From Sutterella faecalis (GTDB lineage: Bacteria > Pseudomonadota > Gammaproteobacteria > Burkholderiales > Burkholderiaceae_F): a stretch of DNA of 64,000 bases. The translations under genes were made by a program, and so were the position numbers. Position 1 is the first letter of the stretch, and every line of letters begins with the position of its first letter. This document shows, piece after piece, positions 53,396 to 61,086 of the stretch. Location of the stretch: assembly GCF_006337085.1 (NCBI RefSeq), contig NZ_CP040882.1, forward strand, positions 2,232,001 to 2,296,000. The letters run 5' to 3'. Below the pieces are notes generated by a model. That model worked only from the letters and a program-made list of their open reading frames with translations. It searched no databases and was not told where the DNA came from.

Positions 53396-54397
53396 ATGAA
53401 GAAGAGAATTGATGTGGCCAAAATAATCAGCAATTTAATTAGTGCGCCAATTTGTTTTGGTCAGAAACGGAAAATTGTTAGAAAAAAAATTTACAGATTA
53501 CTTAGTAAAGAGCATATATCAGATTCGAATAAAGAAGAAATTATTGCTAATGAAATAGAGAATAAATACCTTTCAATTGTTGATTCGATTAGATATGGAT
53601 CATCAGATGAGAAAAACCAACCAAAAATTGTTTGGCAATATTGGGCACAAGGTGATAAGTGTTTACCTAAAATTGTTAAAATATGCATGAATACAGTTTA
53701 TTACCATTTTAAGCAAGCCGGTTATCAAGTTATTTGTTTAAATGATGAAAGTGTCAATAAATATTTGAATATTGATGAACATTTCCTTCAAATGGCTAGG
53801 CTCAATAGACATGGATACTCTTATGCTTCATATTCTGATTTGTTGAGATGCGGTCTTCTCTATAAATATGGTGGAATATGGATAGATGCAACTGTCCTTA
53901 TTAGTAATGTACCATATGAATTGTTAAATAATGAACGAGTTTTTTTTGAGAGAAGTGGAGAAGTAGGAAAATTGGATAGATTGAAGTATAGACTTTATTC
54001 TGATTATTTTCGATGGGGAGCTGGCGTTAGAGTAAACTGGTTGAGTAGTATAATCAAAGCCCCAAAGGGTGATCCTTTATTTGGAATGTTATGGGATATT
54101 TTGAATAAGTATTGGTTAAATGAGCAATTTTATAGGCATTATTTTTTATGTCATATTATTTTCGACCAAATTAAAAATAGAGGGAATTTGTTAAAAAACT
54201 ATAAATACATTTCAATATCTGATACATTCCCTCATGATCTTCAAATGTTGTTATCGAGTGATATTAATAAAGTTAAATTGAAGGTTGATAACATTTTAAG
54301 ATATCCAATTCACAAGCTAACATATAAAATTGATGACTCTGCGCTGTTAGATCGTGATAGTGTCTTTAATTATTTAATTAATAAATATAAAAACTAA
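53396..54397 (+). CDS. Capsular polysaccharide synthesis-type glycosyltransferase (GT32-like)
   Basis: Resembles the Caps_synth/GT32 group: PKIVWQYWAQGDKCLPKIVK (about 75-94) is the family's W-Q-x-W opening, YSYASYSDLLRCGLLYKYGG leads to IWIDATV with the DxD-like acid. 333 residues from ATG 53396; ATG 53387 is an alternative. Very AT-rich. An A8 run lies near the 5' end (about 53472). Acts on a surface glycan, specificity unknown. It stands alone between the insertion sequence and an IS630 relic. Confidence 0.8.
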   Translation: MKKRIDVAKIISNLISAPICFGQKRKIVRKKIYRLLSKEHISDSNKEEIIANEIENKYLSIVDSIRYGSSDEKNQPKIVWQYWAQGDKCLPKIVKICMNTVYYHFKQAGYQVICLNDESVNKYLNIDEHFLQMARLNRHGYSYASYSDLLRCGLLYKYGGIWIDATVLISNVPYELLNNERVFFERSGEVGKLDRLKYRLYSDYFRWGAGVRVNWLSSIIKAPKGDPLFGMLWDILNKYWLNEQFYRHYFLCHIIFDQIKNRGNLLKNYKYISISDTFPHDLQMLLSSDINKVKLKVDNILRYPIHKLTYKIDDSALLDRDSVFNYLINKYKN

Positions 54398-54533
54398 AAA
54401 TTTAATTCTGGTATTTATTTTTTTGTATATATCAATCTGATATATTTATAAGCCATTAATATGGCATCACTATATTTGAAAAAGCGTTATGGATATGTTT
54501 TACATATTAAATGCATTGTGATATAAAATTTAC

Positions 54534-55085
54534 CACTACCTTCGCGGCCGCAAGTCCACTCGTGAAGCTCAAATAAAGCTTTGCCGCCGCTTTGTCATTT
54601 ACATTTACTTCCATGAGGGAGTCAAGAGCGCTGAAATGGTACGCAGACTAGGACTGAGCCGCCAATGGGTTACCAAGATCGATCTACTAGGTTAAAGGCT
54701 TTAACAGCGCCGTGGCCGGCAAGAAGCGTGGCATGAGGGGGACAGCTACAAAAGAAATGAGGCAGCTCAGCCGTGAAGAAGCAAAGAAGGGGTTATCAAC
54801 TGGATTGTCGATAAGAGTCCCGCGCAGCTGAAGTTCGGCTTTGCCTTGTGGACGGCCAAGGCAGAAAGCTCTTCGTCATCTGCGACAATAGCAGGCCAGG
54901 GCTGTTCACCCGCCTGGTGCGAGGCTCATGAGGAAGAGATAGAACTCTTTTTTCGTCCCCCTTATTAGCCGGAACTGAACCTGGATGAGTTTCTGAATCG
55001 TTAGCTTAAAACGAGTCTGCGACTGAAAGGGGCGAAGAATCACGAAGAAAAGCTCGAGCACACGCAGGAGAACATTTCTAGCTGA
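54534..55085 (+). pseudogene. IS630-family transposase relic
   Basis: Pieces of one transposase readable in several frames: RKSTREAQIKLCRRFVIYIY and EMVRRLGLSRQWVTK (helix-turn-helix) from about 54543, INWIVDKSPAQLKFGFALWT at about 54787-54850, then LFVICDNSR and the tail EAHEEEIELFF, PELNLDEFLNR, LKTSLRLKGAKNHEEKLEH. Stops and frameshifts occur (for example at about 54693, 54968 and 55003), and the middle of the catalytic domain is missing. GC-richer than the island around it, so it is a decayed insertion. Confidence 0.8.
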
Positions 55086-55175
55086 AGCCCCTCATTCGTG
55101 CTTGTATATTTCGAATGAGAGTCCCCTTTAGGTACAGGCAGCCTGACTCCAAGCCGCCCGTAGCCCATTCGTCAA

Positions 55176-56195
55176 CTATAGCATTGCTTTGTTAATATCA
55201 ATATTGTCGTCGACACGTGAAATTTTGCACTGTCTGCATTTAGCTTTTCTTTTAAAAATATAATACAACAAAGCTTTAGATAGTGATGCTATAGCCTTAA
55301 GAAAATATTTGTTTTTATAATATTTTCCGCATATAGATAAGTAATATTTATATTTTTTAATGGCGGTATTTATTTGTATTTTTGAATTGATTGGTAATAG
55401 GTAATTTAAAGAATCAAACCATGCATTTGTTGGTGACAGTAAATAATTTTCTTTATTATTCCTATAGCAATATAATAGGTATAATTGATCGTCGTCTACT
55501 ATGCCTAGAGAATTGAAGGTATTTATTGCGGTGCGCATGTTTTTATAGTGTATGGACCATGCACCTTTACCTCCAAGTTGTAGTCCTCCCATGATGGGAG
55601 TATTAAGAGTTATATAAAGTTCAGCAATTGATCGGTTATTTGTATTTTTTTCTGGGGTTTTAAACAAAATTAATTTATCACTTTCTGCATTTATCCTTTT
55701 CTTTAAATTTTCAACGGATGCTGTTAATGCTAATGGAGTGGAATAATATTCTGTTCCATGATTGAATCCGAAATCTATCCATCCGTAATAGTTATATTGA
55801 TTGTGATCGTTTATTATTTTGGATACGAAAATAAATTTAACTATATTGATAAAGCAATATTTCGGGTATAGACATTCAATTCTGTCTGGATCTTTTCGAA
55901 TTGTTGACTGGTCAAATTCATTGAATGTATTTAAGATTTTTTTATAAAGATCTTCGTCTATTTTATCTAATTTTTCAATGTAAACTTTTGTTATAAAATT
56001 TGGGCAGTATTTGTTTCTAATATTCTCTATTATTTTTTTGTGCTCATCTGTATCTGTAAATACAAATAGATCGTTTTGAAGATGTGCAACGAATTTAAAG
56101 TATTCAAAGTATTTTGAATTATCTAATTTTGATGTTTTAAATTTACTTCGATTAATGTCGAAGAATGCTGTAACAAGGGCTGTATTGCTTTTCAT
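55176..56195 (-). CDS. HtrL/YibB-family protein
   Basis: Matches the HtrL_YibB family, thought to be glycosyltransferases and often found in LPS or glycan loci. Start TALVTAFFDINRSKF, middle NYYGWIDFGFNHG (about 134-146) as the possible acidic site, and LYITLNTPIMGGLQLGG. 339 residues, very AT-rich. Lies 10 nt after the symporter gene on the same strand and could be read from its promoter. Biochemical activity of the family is poorly known. Confidence 0.78.
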   Translation of the reverse strand: MKSNTALVTAFFDINRSKFKTSKLDNSKYFEYFKFVAHLQNDLFVFTDTDEHKKIIENIRNKYCPNFITKVYIEKLDKIDEDLYKKILNTFNEFDQSTIRKDPDRIECLYPKYCFINIVKFIFVSKIINDHNQYNYYGWIDFGFNHGTEYYSTPLALTASVENLKKRINAESDKLILFKTPEKNTNNRSIAELYITLNTPIMGGLQLGGKGAWSIHYKNMRTAINTFNSLGIVDDDQLYLLYCYRNNKENYLLSPTNAWFDSLNYLLPINSKIQINTAIKKYKYYLSICGKYYKNKYFLKAIASLSKALLYYIFKRKAKCRQCKISRVDDNIDINKAML

Positions 56196-56205
56196 GTTAT
56201 TTTTA

Positions 56206-57717
56206 TTAATTTGTATGGCTTCTAACTTTTGATATATCGTTAAGATTGTCGACTCCTTGACTTTCTTCTACGACTAAATTCTTTTCTGCACGATCACTAT
56301 CCCAATAAGTTGCATTTTTAATATTTAATTGATCTGGGTGAAAAATAGGGTTTATATATAGCTTTTTTTGATATTCATAATCTTTCAAAGCTATAAAAGC
56401 AATACTTTGTAATAATAATATAGCTGTTAAATTTAGATACGCCATCATCCCAACGCCAACGTCAGCCATCGCCCAGATTAAGGAAGATGCACGCAACGTG
56501 CCGAACGCCACAGTTCCAAGAAACACCACCTTCACAACTAGCATCAGAATCGGCTTCTTAATCGTGCGATTGAGATAAGCCGTATTGGTCTCCGCCATGT
56601 AGTAGTAGCCAAGAATCGTTGTGAAGGCGAAGAAGAAGATGGCGATGGCAATGAAAGGGCCGCCCCACCCCGGCATCAACTGATCAATCGCGAGCTGCGT
56701 ATAAACCGGACCGGCTTCAACGCCAGGAAGCCCCTCATGAAGCACGGCGCCATTGGGATCAACAATGTTGTAGCAGCCCGTCATGAGCACCATAAGCCCG
56801 GTCGCAGTGCAGACGAAAAGCGTGTCGATATAAACGGAGAACGCCTGAACCAAACCCTGCTTTACCGGATGAGAAACGGCAGCAGCAGAGGATGCATGCG
56901 GGGCAGTACCCTGGCCAGCCTCATTGGAATAAATGCCGCGCTTCACGCCCCAGGAAATGGCAGCACCCAACATGCCACCCAGGATAGAGTCCATGCCGAA
57001 GGCGCTCGAGATGATGAGTCCTAAGACATGAGGAATCTGCTCGTAGTTGACGCCGACGATGATGACGGCAACTACGATGTAGGCTTGCGCCATGAAGGGG
57101 ACGACGATGCTCGTGAACTGGGCAATGCGCTTCAAGCCGCCGAAAATAATGAAGCAGAGAAGCGTCGCGATAATCGCGGCGGTGATCGGAGGTTCAATCT
57201 CAAAAGCCTGAGACCAGGCGGCAGCAATCGTATTGCTCTGGACCCCGGGACAGAAAAAGACCGAAGCAAGAATCGTAACGATCGCGAAGGCCCAGGCATA
57301 AGGCTTGCAGTTGAGGCCTTTTTCAATATAAAAGGCCGGGCCGCCGCGGTATTGACCGTCGATCTTCTCCTTATAGATCTGACCGAGCGTCGATTCCACG
57401 AAGGCGGAAGAGGCGCCGAGGAAAGCAACCATCCACATCCAGAACAAGGCTCCGGGGCCGCCAAAGCAGATGGCCGTGGCGACGCCCGCAATGTTGCCCG
57501 TGCCGACGCGGCTCGCCAGCGTCATGGTGAGCGCCTGAAAGCTCGAGAGCCCGATGTCGTCTTCCTTCTTCTGGAAGATGAGGCGCCACATTTCCGGAAT
57601 CATGCGGATCTGCACGAACCGGGAGCGGATGGAGAAAAAGAGGCCCGCACAAAGGCAGAGACCGACCAGCACCGGCGACCAGATGATGCTGTTTAAAGTG
57701 TTGACGAAGCTTTCCAT
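56206..57717 (-). CDS. Sodium:alanine/glycine symporter (AGCS family), with an AT-rich 3' end
   Basis: Amino acid:cation symporter importing alanine or glycine. 503 residues, about ten membrane segments. Signature region ASRVGTGNIAGVATAICFGG (about 68-87) and GVKRGIYSNEAGQGTAPHAS (about 258-277). The last ~77 residues (below about nt 56440) switch to AT-rich codons; they include the final membrane segment and a polar tail. The chain stays intact. This mirrors dnaE on the other side of the island. Confidence 0.92.
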   Translation of the reverse strand: MESFVNTLNSIIWSPVLVGLCLCAGLFFSIRSRFVQIRMIPEMWRLIFQKKEDDIGLSSFQALTMTLASRVGTGNIAGVATAICFGGPGALFWMWMVAFLGASSAFVESTLGQIYKEKIDGQYRGGPAFYIEKGLNCKPYAWAFAIVTILASVFFCPGVQSNTIAAAWSQAFEIEPPITAAIIATLLCFIIFGGLKRIAQFTSIVVPFMAQAYIVVAVIIVGVNYEQIPHVLGLIISSAFGMDSILGGMLGAAISWGVKRGIYSNEAGQGTAPHASSAAAVSHPVKQGLVQAFSVYIDTLFVCTATGLMVLMTGCYNIVDPNGAVLHEGLPGVEAGPVYTQLAIDQLMPGWGGPFIAIAIFFFAFTTILGYYYMAETNTAYLNRTIKKPILMLVVKVVFLGTVAFGTLRASSLIWAMADVGVGMMAYLNLTAILLLQSIAFIALKDYEYQKKLYINPIFHPDQLNIKNATYWDSDRAEKNLVVEESQGVDNLNDISKVRSHTN

Positions 57718-57783
57718 GGTGTGCTCTTCTTCGGCGGAAAGGTTGGGGATGATGGGGAGAAACGTTCCGGGGAACGTTATGAA

Positions 57784-57818
57784 AAAAGCCGCCCGACTCT
57801 TGAGGCCGGACGGCTTTT
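57784..57818 (-). terminator. Terminator after argH
   Basis: AAAAGCCG (57784-57791) pairs with CGGCTTTT (57811-57818), extended by CCG/CGG inside. On the minus strand a run of six T follows. It separates argH from the symporter gene on the same strand. Confidence 0.85.
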
Positions 57819-57838
57819 GATGGAGTCAAGGCTTATTG

Positions 57839-59281
57839 TTACTTAGAAGCCTTGGCTGCTGCGCGTTCCGCAAAGATTTTTTCCCAGCGCTTCGTCTGAG
57901 CAAGAACCTGATTGGGCGCCGTGCCGCCCAGGTGATTGCGGGCGTTGACGGAGCCTTCAAGGCTCAGAACCGAATACACATCGGATTCAATCTTGTCGCA
58001 GAAGCCCTGGAGGACTTCAAGCGGGAGCTGTTCGAGGCCGCAGTTGCGTTCAGCGGCGGCACGCACCGTCTGACCGACGATGTCGTGCGCGGTACGGAAC
58101 GGAACGCCGTGGCGGACGAGGTAGTCGGCGAGGTCGGTTGCGGTGGGGAAGCCCATCTGCGCGGCCTGGTGCATCGTTTCCGCCTGCGGTTCGACGCCGG
58201 CCATCATGTCGCAGAAGGCGCGAAGCGTGTCCTTCACCGTATCGATCGCATCGAAAACCGGTTCCTTGTCTTCCTGGAAATCCTTGTTGTAGGCAAGGGG
58301 CGTCCCCTTCATGAGGTTGAGCATCGCCATGAGGTCGCCGTAGACGCGGCCGGATTTGCCGCGGGCAGTTTCCGGAACGTCCGGGTTCTTCTTCTGCGGC
58401 ATGATTGAGGAGCCGGTCGTGAAGCGGTCCGGAAGCTTGATGAAGCCGAAGCGCTGGCTCATCCAGATGACGAGTTCTTCCGAGAGACGGGAGATGTGCA
58501 TCATGATGAGGGAGGCGGCAGCGCAGAATTCGATGGCGAAGTCGCGGTCGGAAACGCCGTCGAGCGAATTCTGGGAAACCGTCTCAAAGCCCAGGAGCTT
58601 CGCGGTGTATTCGCGGTCGATCGGGTAGGTGGTGCCGGCGAGCGCAGCGGAGCCGAGGGGCGAGGAGTTGACGCGGTGACGGAGGTCAATGAGACGCGCA
58701 CGGTCGCGCTCGAGCATCTCGACGTAGGCGAGCATGTGGTGGCCGAAGGTCACGGGCTGGGCAACTTGCATGTGCGTGAAGCCCGGCATGATGACGTTGT
58801 AGTTCTTCTCGGCCTGCGCAACGAGCACTTCCTGGAGGTGTTCGACGCGATTGATGATTTCATCGACTTCGCCGCGAAGGTAGAGGCGGATGTCGGTGGC
58901 AACCTGGTCGTTGCGGGAACGCCCCGTGTGAAGGCGCTTGCCGGCGTCGCCGATGAGTGCGGTAAGACGGGCTTCAATGTTGAGATGGACGTCCTCAAGC
59001 TCAAGCTGCCACTCAAACTTGCCGGACTGAATTTCTTCGCGGATCTGAGCCATGCCGCGCTTGATGTCTTCGAGGTCCTTGGCGGAAATCACGCCGACCT
59101 TTTCGAGCATGGTTGCGTGAGCAACGGAACCATCAATATCAACGAGCGCCATGCGCTTGTCGAAGTCAACGCTCGCGGTGTAGCGAAGAACAAAAGCGTC
59201 AACCGGTTCAGAGAAGCGGCCGGACCAGGCCTTCTTCTTGGCATGCAGGGGATCGTTGGAATTGTCTTGAGCTTGGCTCAT
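57839..59281 (-). CDS. argH: Argininosuccinate lyase
   Basis: Last step of arginine synthesis: argininosuccinate to arginine and fumarate. WSGRFSEPVDAFVLRYTASV near the start, EDVHLNIEARLTALIGDAGK with HTGRSRNDQVATDIRLYLR (about 110-130), and the fumarase-superfamily signature SSIMPQKKNPDVPETARGKS. About 480 residues from ATG 59281; an in-frame TTG at 59314 would add 11 residues. Followed by a terminator and ordinary GC-rich codon use. Confidence 0.95.
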   Translation of the reverse strand: MSQAQDNSNDPLHAKKKAWSGRFSEPVDAFVLRYTASVDFDKRMALVDIDGSVAHATMLEKVGVISAKDLEDIKRGMAQIREEIQSGKFEWQLELEDVHLNIEARLTALIGDAGKRLHTGRSRNDQVATDIRLYLRGEVDEIINRVEHLQEVLVAQAEKNYNVIMPGFTHMQVAQPVTFGHHMLAYVEMLERDRARLIDLRHRVNSSPLGSAALAGTTYPIDREYTAKLLGFETVSQNSLDGVSDRDFAIEFCAAASLIMMHISRLSEELVIWMSQRFGFIKLPDRFTTGSSIMPQKKNPDVPETARGKSGRVYGDLMAMLNLMKGTPLAYNKDFQEDKEPVFDAIDTVKDTLRAFCDMMAGVEPQAETMHQAAQMGFPTATDLADYLVRHGVPFRTAHDIVGQTVRAAAERNCGLEQLPLEVLQGFCDKIESDVYSVLSLEGSVNARNHLGGTAPNQVLAQTKRWEKIFAERAAAKASK

Positions 59282-59432
59282 GAAGTCTGCCTCATTGTTA
59301 GAAGTATTGAGCATTGTGCCGTGGCATTTTAAACGGTACGATGAAGGTTGGTACGTATTGTGTTCTTTCGGGATAACTGTGCGACTAAATGCTATAAGTC
59401 TTTAATTATAACTCATTTAGCTATATTGCGCG

Positions 59433-60362
59433 ATGTTAAAAATTATTGATGATAAAGAAACCTGTAAGAGGTCAATATATTTTCTTGGAATAAGGCTTTG
59501 TGGGTGGACTCGCTCTAAATTAATTTTGGAGCGGATAAATAATACATTAAATCACGTTGAACGCAGCGTAGAGTTTTTAATGTGTGATAGGTCGGATAGT
59601 TTGGAGGCAAAGGGGGGAGATAGAAATTTGCAATTGATACAGATTAAATTTCTAAATGCTTTCGATGCGTTCTGCAAAGATCATAAGTTGCATTATTGGT
59701 TGGATTTTGGAACTTTGTTGGGTGCGGCGCGTAATTCTAAATTTATTCCATGGGATGATGATATTGATGTTAGTATGCTGAGGGGGGGGGGGGATTTTGA
59801 AGCTATTTTAAATCTAGAGAAATCTAAGAAAATTATTTTTGATGGATACTATTTTAAGTATTATCCAGAAATTGGGCTGATTAAGTTGCATAACCAATGT
59901 TTGCCTGAATATATTGGCATGGATATTTTTGTTTTAGATCTTATCGGAAGGCGTATGACGATCGCGGAGAAAGTGTCGTTGACGCGTTCATTGAATTCTG
60001 ATCCAATATTCAAAAATAAATCATTATCAACGCAACGTTCAGCGTATTTTGCTAGAAAGCTTCATAATTTTGGATTTGATTTTGTTGATAATTTTGCAGA
60101 TGCTGAAACTGTCGTATACGGATTTGAGTTTCATCATGCTTCGCACCCATCTATTTTCTTAGATAAGGACGAACTTTTCCCATTGCGTACAACTCAGTTT
60201 GAGGGTCGCTCATACCCATGTCCAAAAAATCTCGATCATCATCTGACGCTACTTTATGGAAATTACAAAACTCCAAACTGGAAGCAGTTGCCTCATACCT
60301 TGATAAGTAAACTGCCAATAGAAGATTTAATAAAAATTTCTCATTTTATAGAAAGGCAGTAA
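59433..60362 (+). CDS. licD: LicD-family phosphotransferase with a 12-G tract
   Basis: LicD enzymes transfer phosphocholine or other phospho-alditol groups from a CDP donor to surface sugars. Core LDFGTLLGAARNSKFIPWDD (about 91-110) and DDIDVSMLR are the nucleotidyltransferase-like site. Directly after it, 59782-59793 is a run of 12 G encoding R-G-G-G-D. Loss of one G leads to a stop six codons on (I-L-K-L-F-stop); gain of one gives G-F-stop. Slipped-strand switching is therefore likely; the window shows the in-frame form. 309 residues, AT-rich, coupled to the cytidylyltransferase 1 nt downstream. Confidence 0.85.
   Translation: MLKIIDDKETCKRSIYFLGIRLCGWTRSKLILERINNTLNHVERSVEFLMCDRSDSLEAKGGDRNLQLIQIKFLNAFDAFCKDHKLHYWLDFGTLLGAARNSKFIPWDDDIDVSMLRGGGDFEAILNLEKSKKIIFDGYYFKYYPEIGLIKLHNQCLPEYIGMDIFVLDLIGRRMTIAEKVSLTRSLNSDPIFKNKSLSTQRSAYFARKLHNFGFDFVDNFADAETVVYGFEFHHASHPSIFLDKDELFPLRTTQFEGRSYPCPKNLDHHLTLLYGNYKTPNWKQLPHTLISKLPIEDLIKISHFIERQ
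59782..59793 (+). repeat. Poly-G tract (12 G), probable phase-variation site
   Basis: Twelve consecutive G inside otherwise AT-rich licD. Such a run is unexpected by codon choice, because glycine elsewhere in this gene uses GGA/GGT. Confidence 0.9.
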
Positions 60363-60363
60363 A

Positions 60364-60756
60364 ATGAATGTCTTGACTTATGGTACATTCGATGCACTTC
60401 ATTATGGGCATGTGATTTTGTTGAATAGACTTAAATCTCTTGGAGATAAGCTATACGTAGGTGTATCAACAGATGCTTTTAATTTGCAAAAAGGGAAGGT
60501 CGCCTTTATGTCGTATGAAGATAGGGTGACTTTACTGCAATCGCTTCGAGCGGTAGATGTAGTATTTCCCGAAAATGATTGGGAGCAAAAGGTTGCTGAT
60601 ATTAAAAAGTATAATATTGGATTGTTTGCTATAGGTGACGACTGGGCGGGCCATTTTGATTATTTATCTAAATATTGTAAGGTGGTATATATGCCCCGCA
60701 CTGCGAATATATCTTCCACAGAAATTCGACGCATTATTATGCAGAAAAAAGACTGA
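60364..60756 (+). CDS. Glycerol-3-phosphate cytidylyltransferase-like protein (TagD family)
   Basis: Small cytidylyltransferase making CDP-glycerol or a related CDP-alditol from CTP. LTYGTFDALHYGHVILLNRL (about 4-23) holds the HxGH motif, and the C-terminal NISSTEIRRII (about 116-126) matches the RTxGISTT-type region. 130 residues, the usual TagD size. It starts 1 nt after licD and should supply its donor. The CDP product (glycerol, ribitol or choline) cannot be read reliably, but TagD-like glycerol is the closest match. Confidence 0.85.
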   Translation: MNVLTYGTFDALHYGHVILLNRLKSLGDKLYVGVSTDAFNLQKGKVAFMSYEDRVTLLQSLRAVDVVFPENDWEQKVADIKKYNIGLFAIGDDWAGHFDYLSKYCKVVYMPRTANISSTEIRRIIMQKKD

Positions 60757-60841
60757 CCGTGATTTATATGGAATTAATTTTCGACCAATAGAAAAAAGTT
60801 TCTTGATTGTTTGAAAGAAGTTCCATATAATCTGCAATCTT

Positions 60842-60918
60842 CGGGGCGTAGCGCAGCCCGGTAGCGCGCCTGCTTTGGGAGCAGGATGTCGCGAGTTCGA
60901 ATCTCGCCGCCCCGACCA
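60842..60918 (+). tRNA. tRNA-Pro (anticodon TGG)
   Basis: 77 nt with encoded CCA. Acceptor CGGGGCG with CGCCCCG, anticodon stem CCTGC/GCAGG with loop TTTGGGA (anticodon TGG), T-arm GCGAG-TTCGAAT-CTCGC. Follows the AT-rich licD cassette. Confidence 0.96.
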
Positions 60919-60929
60919 GAAGAAAGTGT

Positions 60930-61006
60930 CCGCCCGTAGCTCAGTTGGATAGAGCATCTGCCTTCTAAGCAGAGGGTCGTGAGTTCGAGCCTCGCCGGGC
61001 GGACCA
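60930..61006 (+). tRNA. tRNA-Arg (anticodon TCT)
   Basis: 77 nt with encoded CCA. Acceptor CCGCCCG with CGGGCGG, anticodon stem TCTGC/GCAGA with loop CTTCTAA (anticodon TCT), T-arm GTGAG-TTCGAGC-CTCGC. Eleven nt after tRNA-Pro, so probably one transcript. Confidence 0.95.
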
Positions 61007-61086
61007 TCAGAATTTCCCGTTCCGTTTCATGAGTCTGTCTCATGAGCTTTATGCGGTTCGGGATTTTTTGTGCCTGCCATTTTCAT

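Larger units (their letters stand above)
47400..56440. other. AT-rich glycosyltransferase island with breakpoints inside dnaE and the alanine symporter gene
   Basis: Between these points the sequence is visibly AT-rich, except for the insertion sequence (50494-52892) and the IS630 relic (about 54540-55085), which are GC-richer. Both outer junctions lie inside the 3' ends of converging core genes. It contains GT2, GT8, Caps_synth/GT32 and HtrL-type genes. No integrase, attachment site or tRNA is at either end. Homologous exchange through the flanking genes is therefore a better explanation than site-specific integration. Breakpoints are estimates from codon composition by eye. Confidence 0.6.

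Noticed and set aside
60842..61006. tRNA-bounded integrative island for the licD cassette
   Set aside because: The AT-rich cassette abuts the tRNAs, but there is no integrase and I found no repeat of a tRNA end on the argH side.
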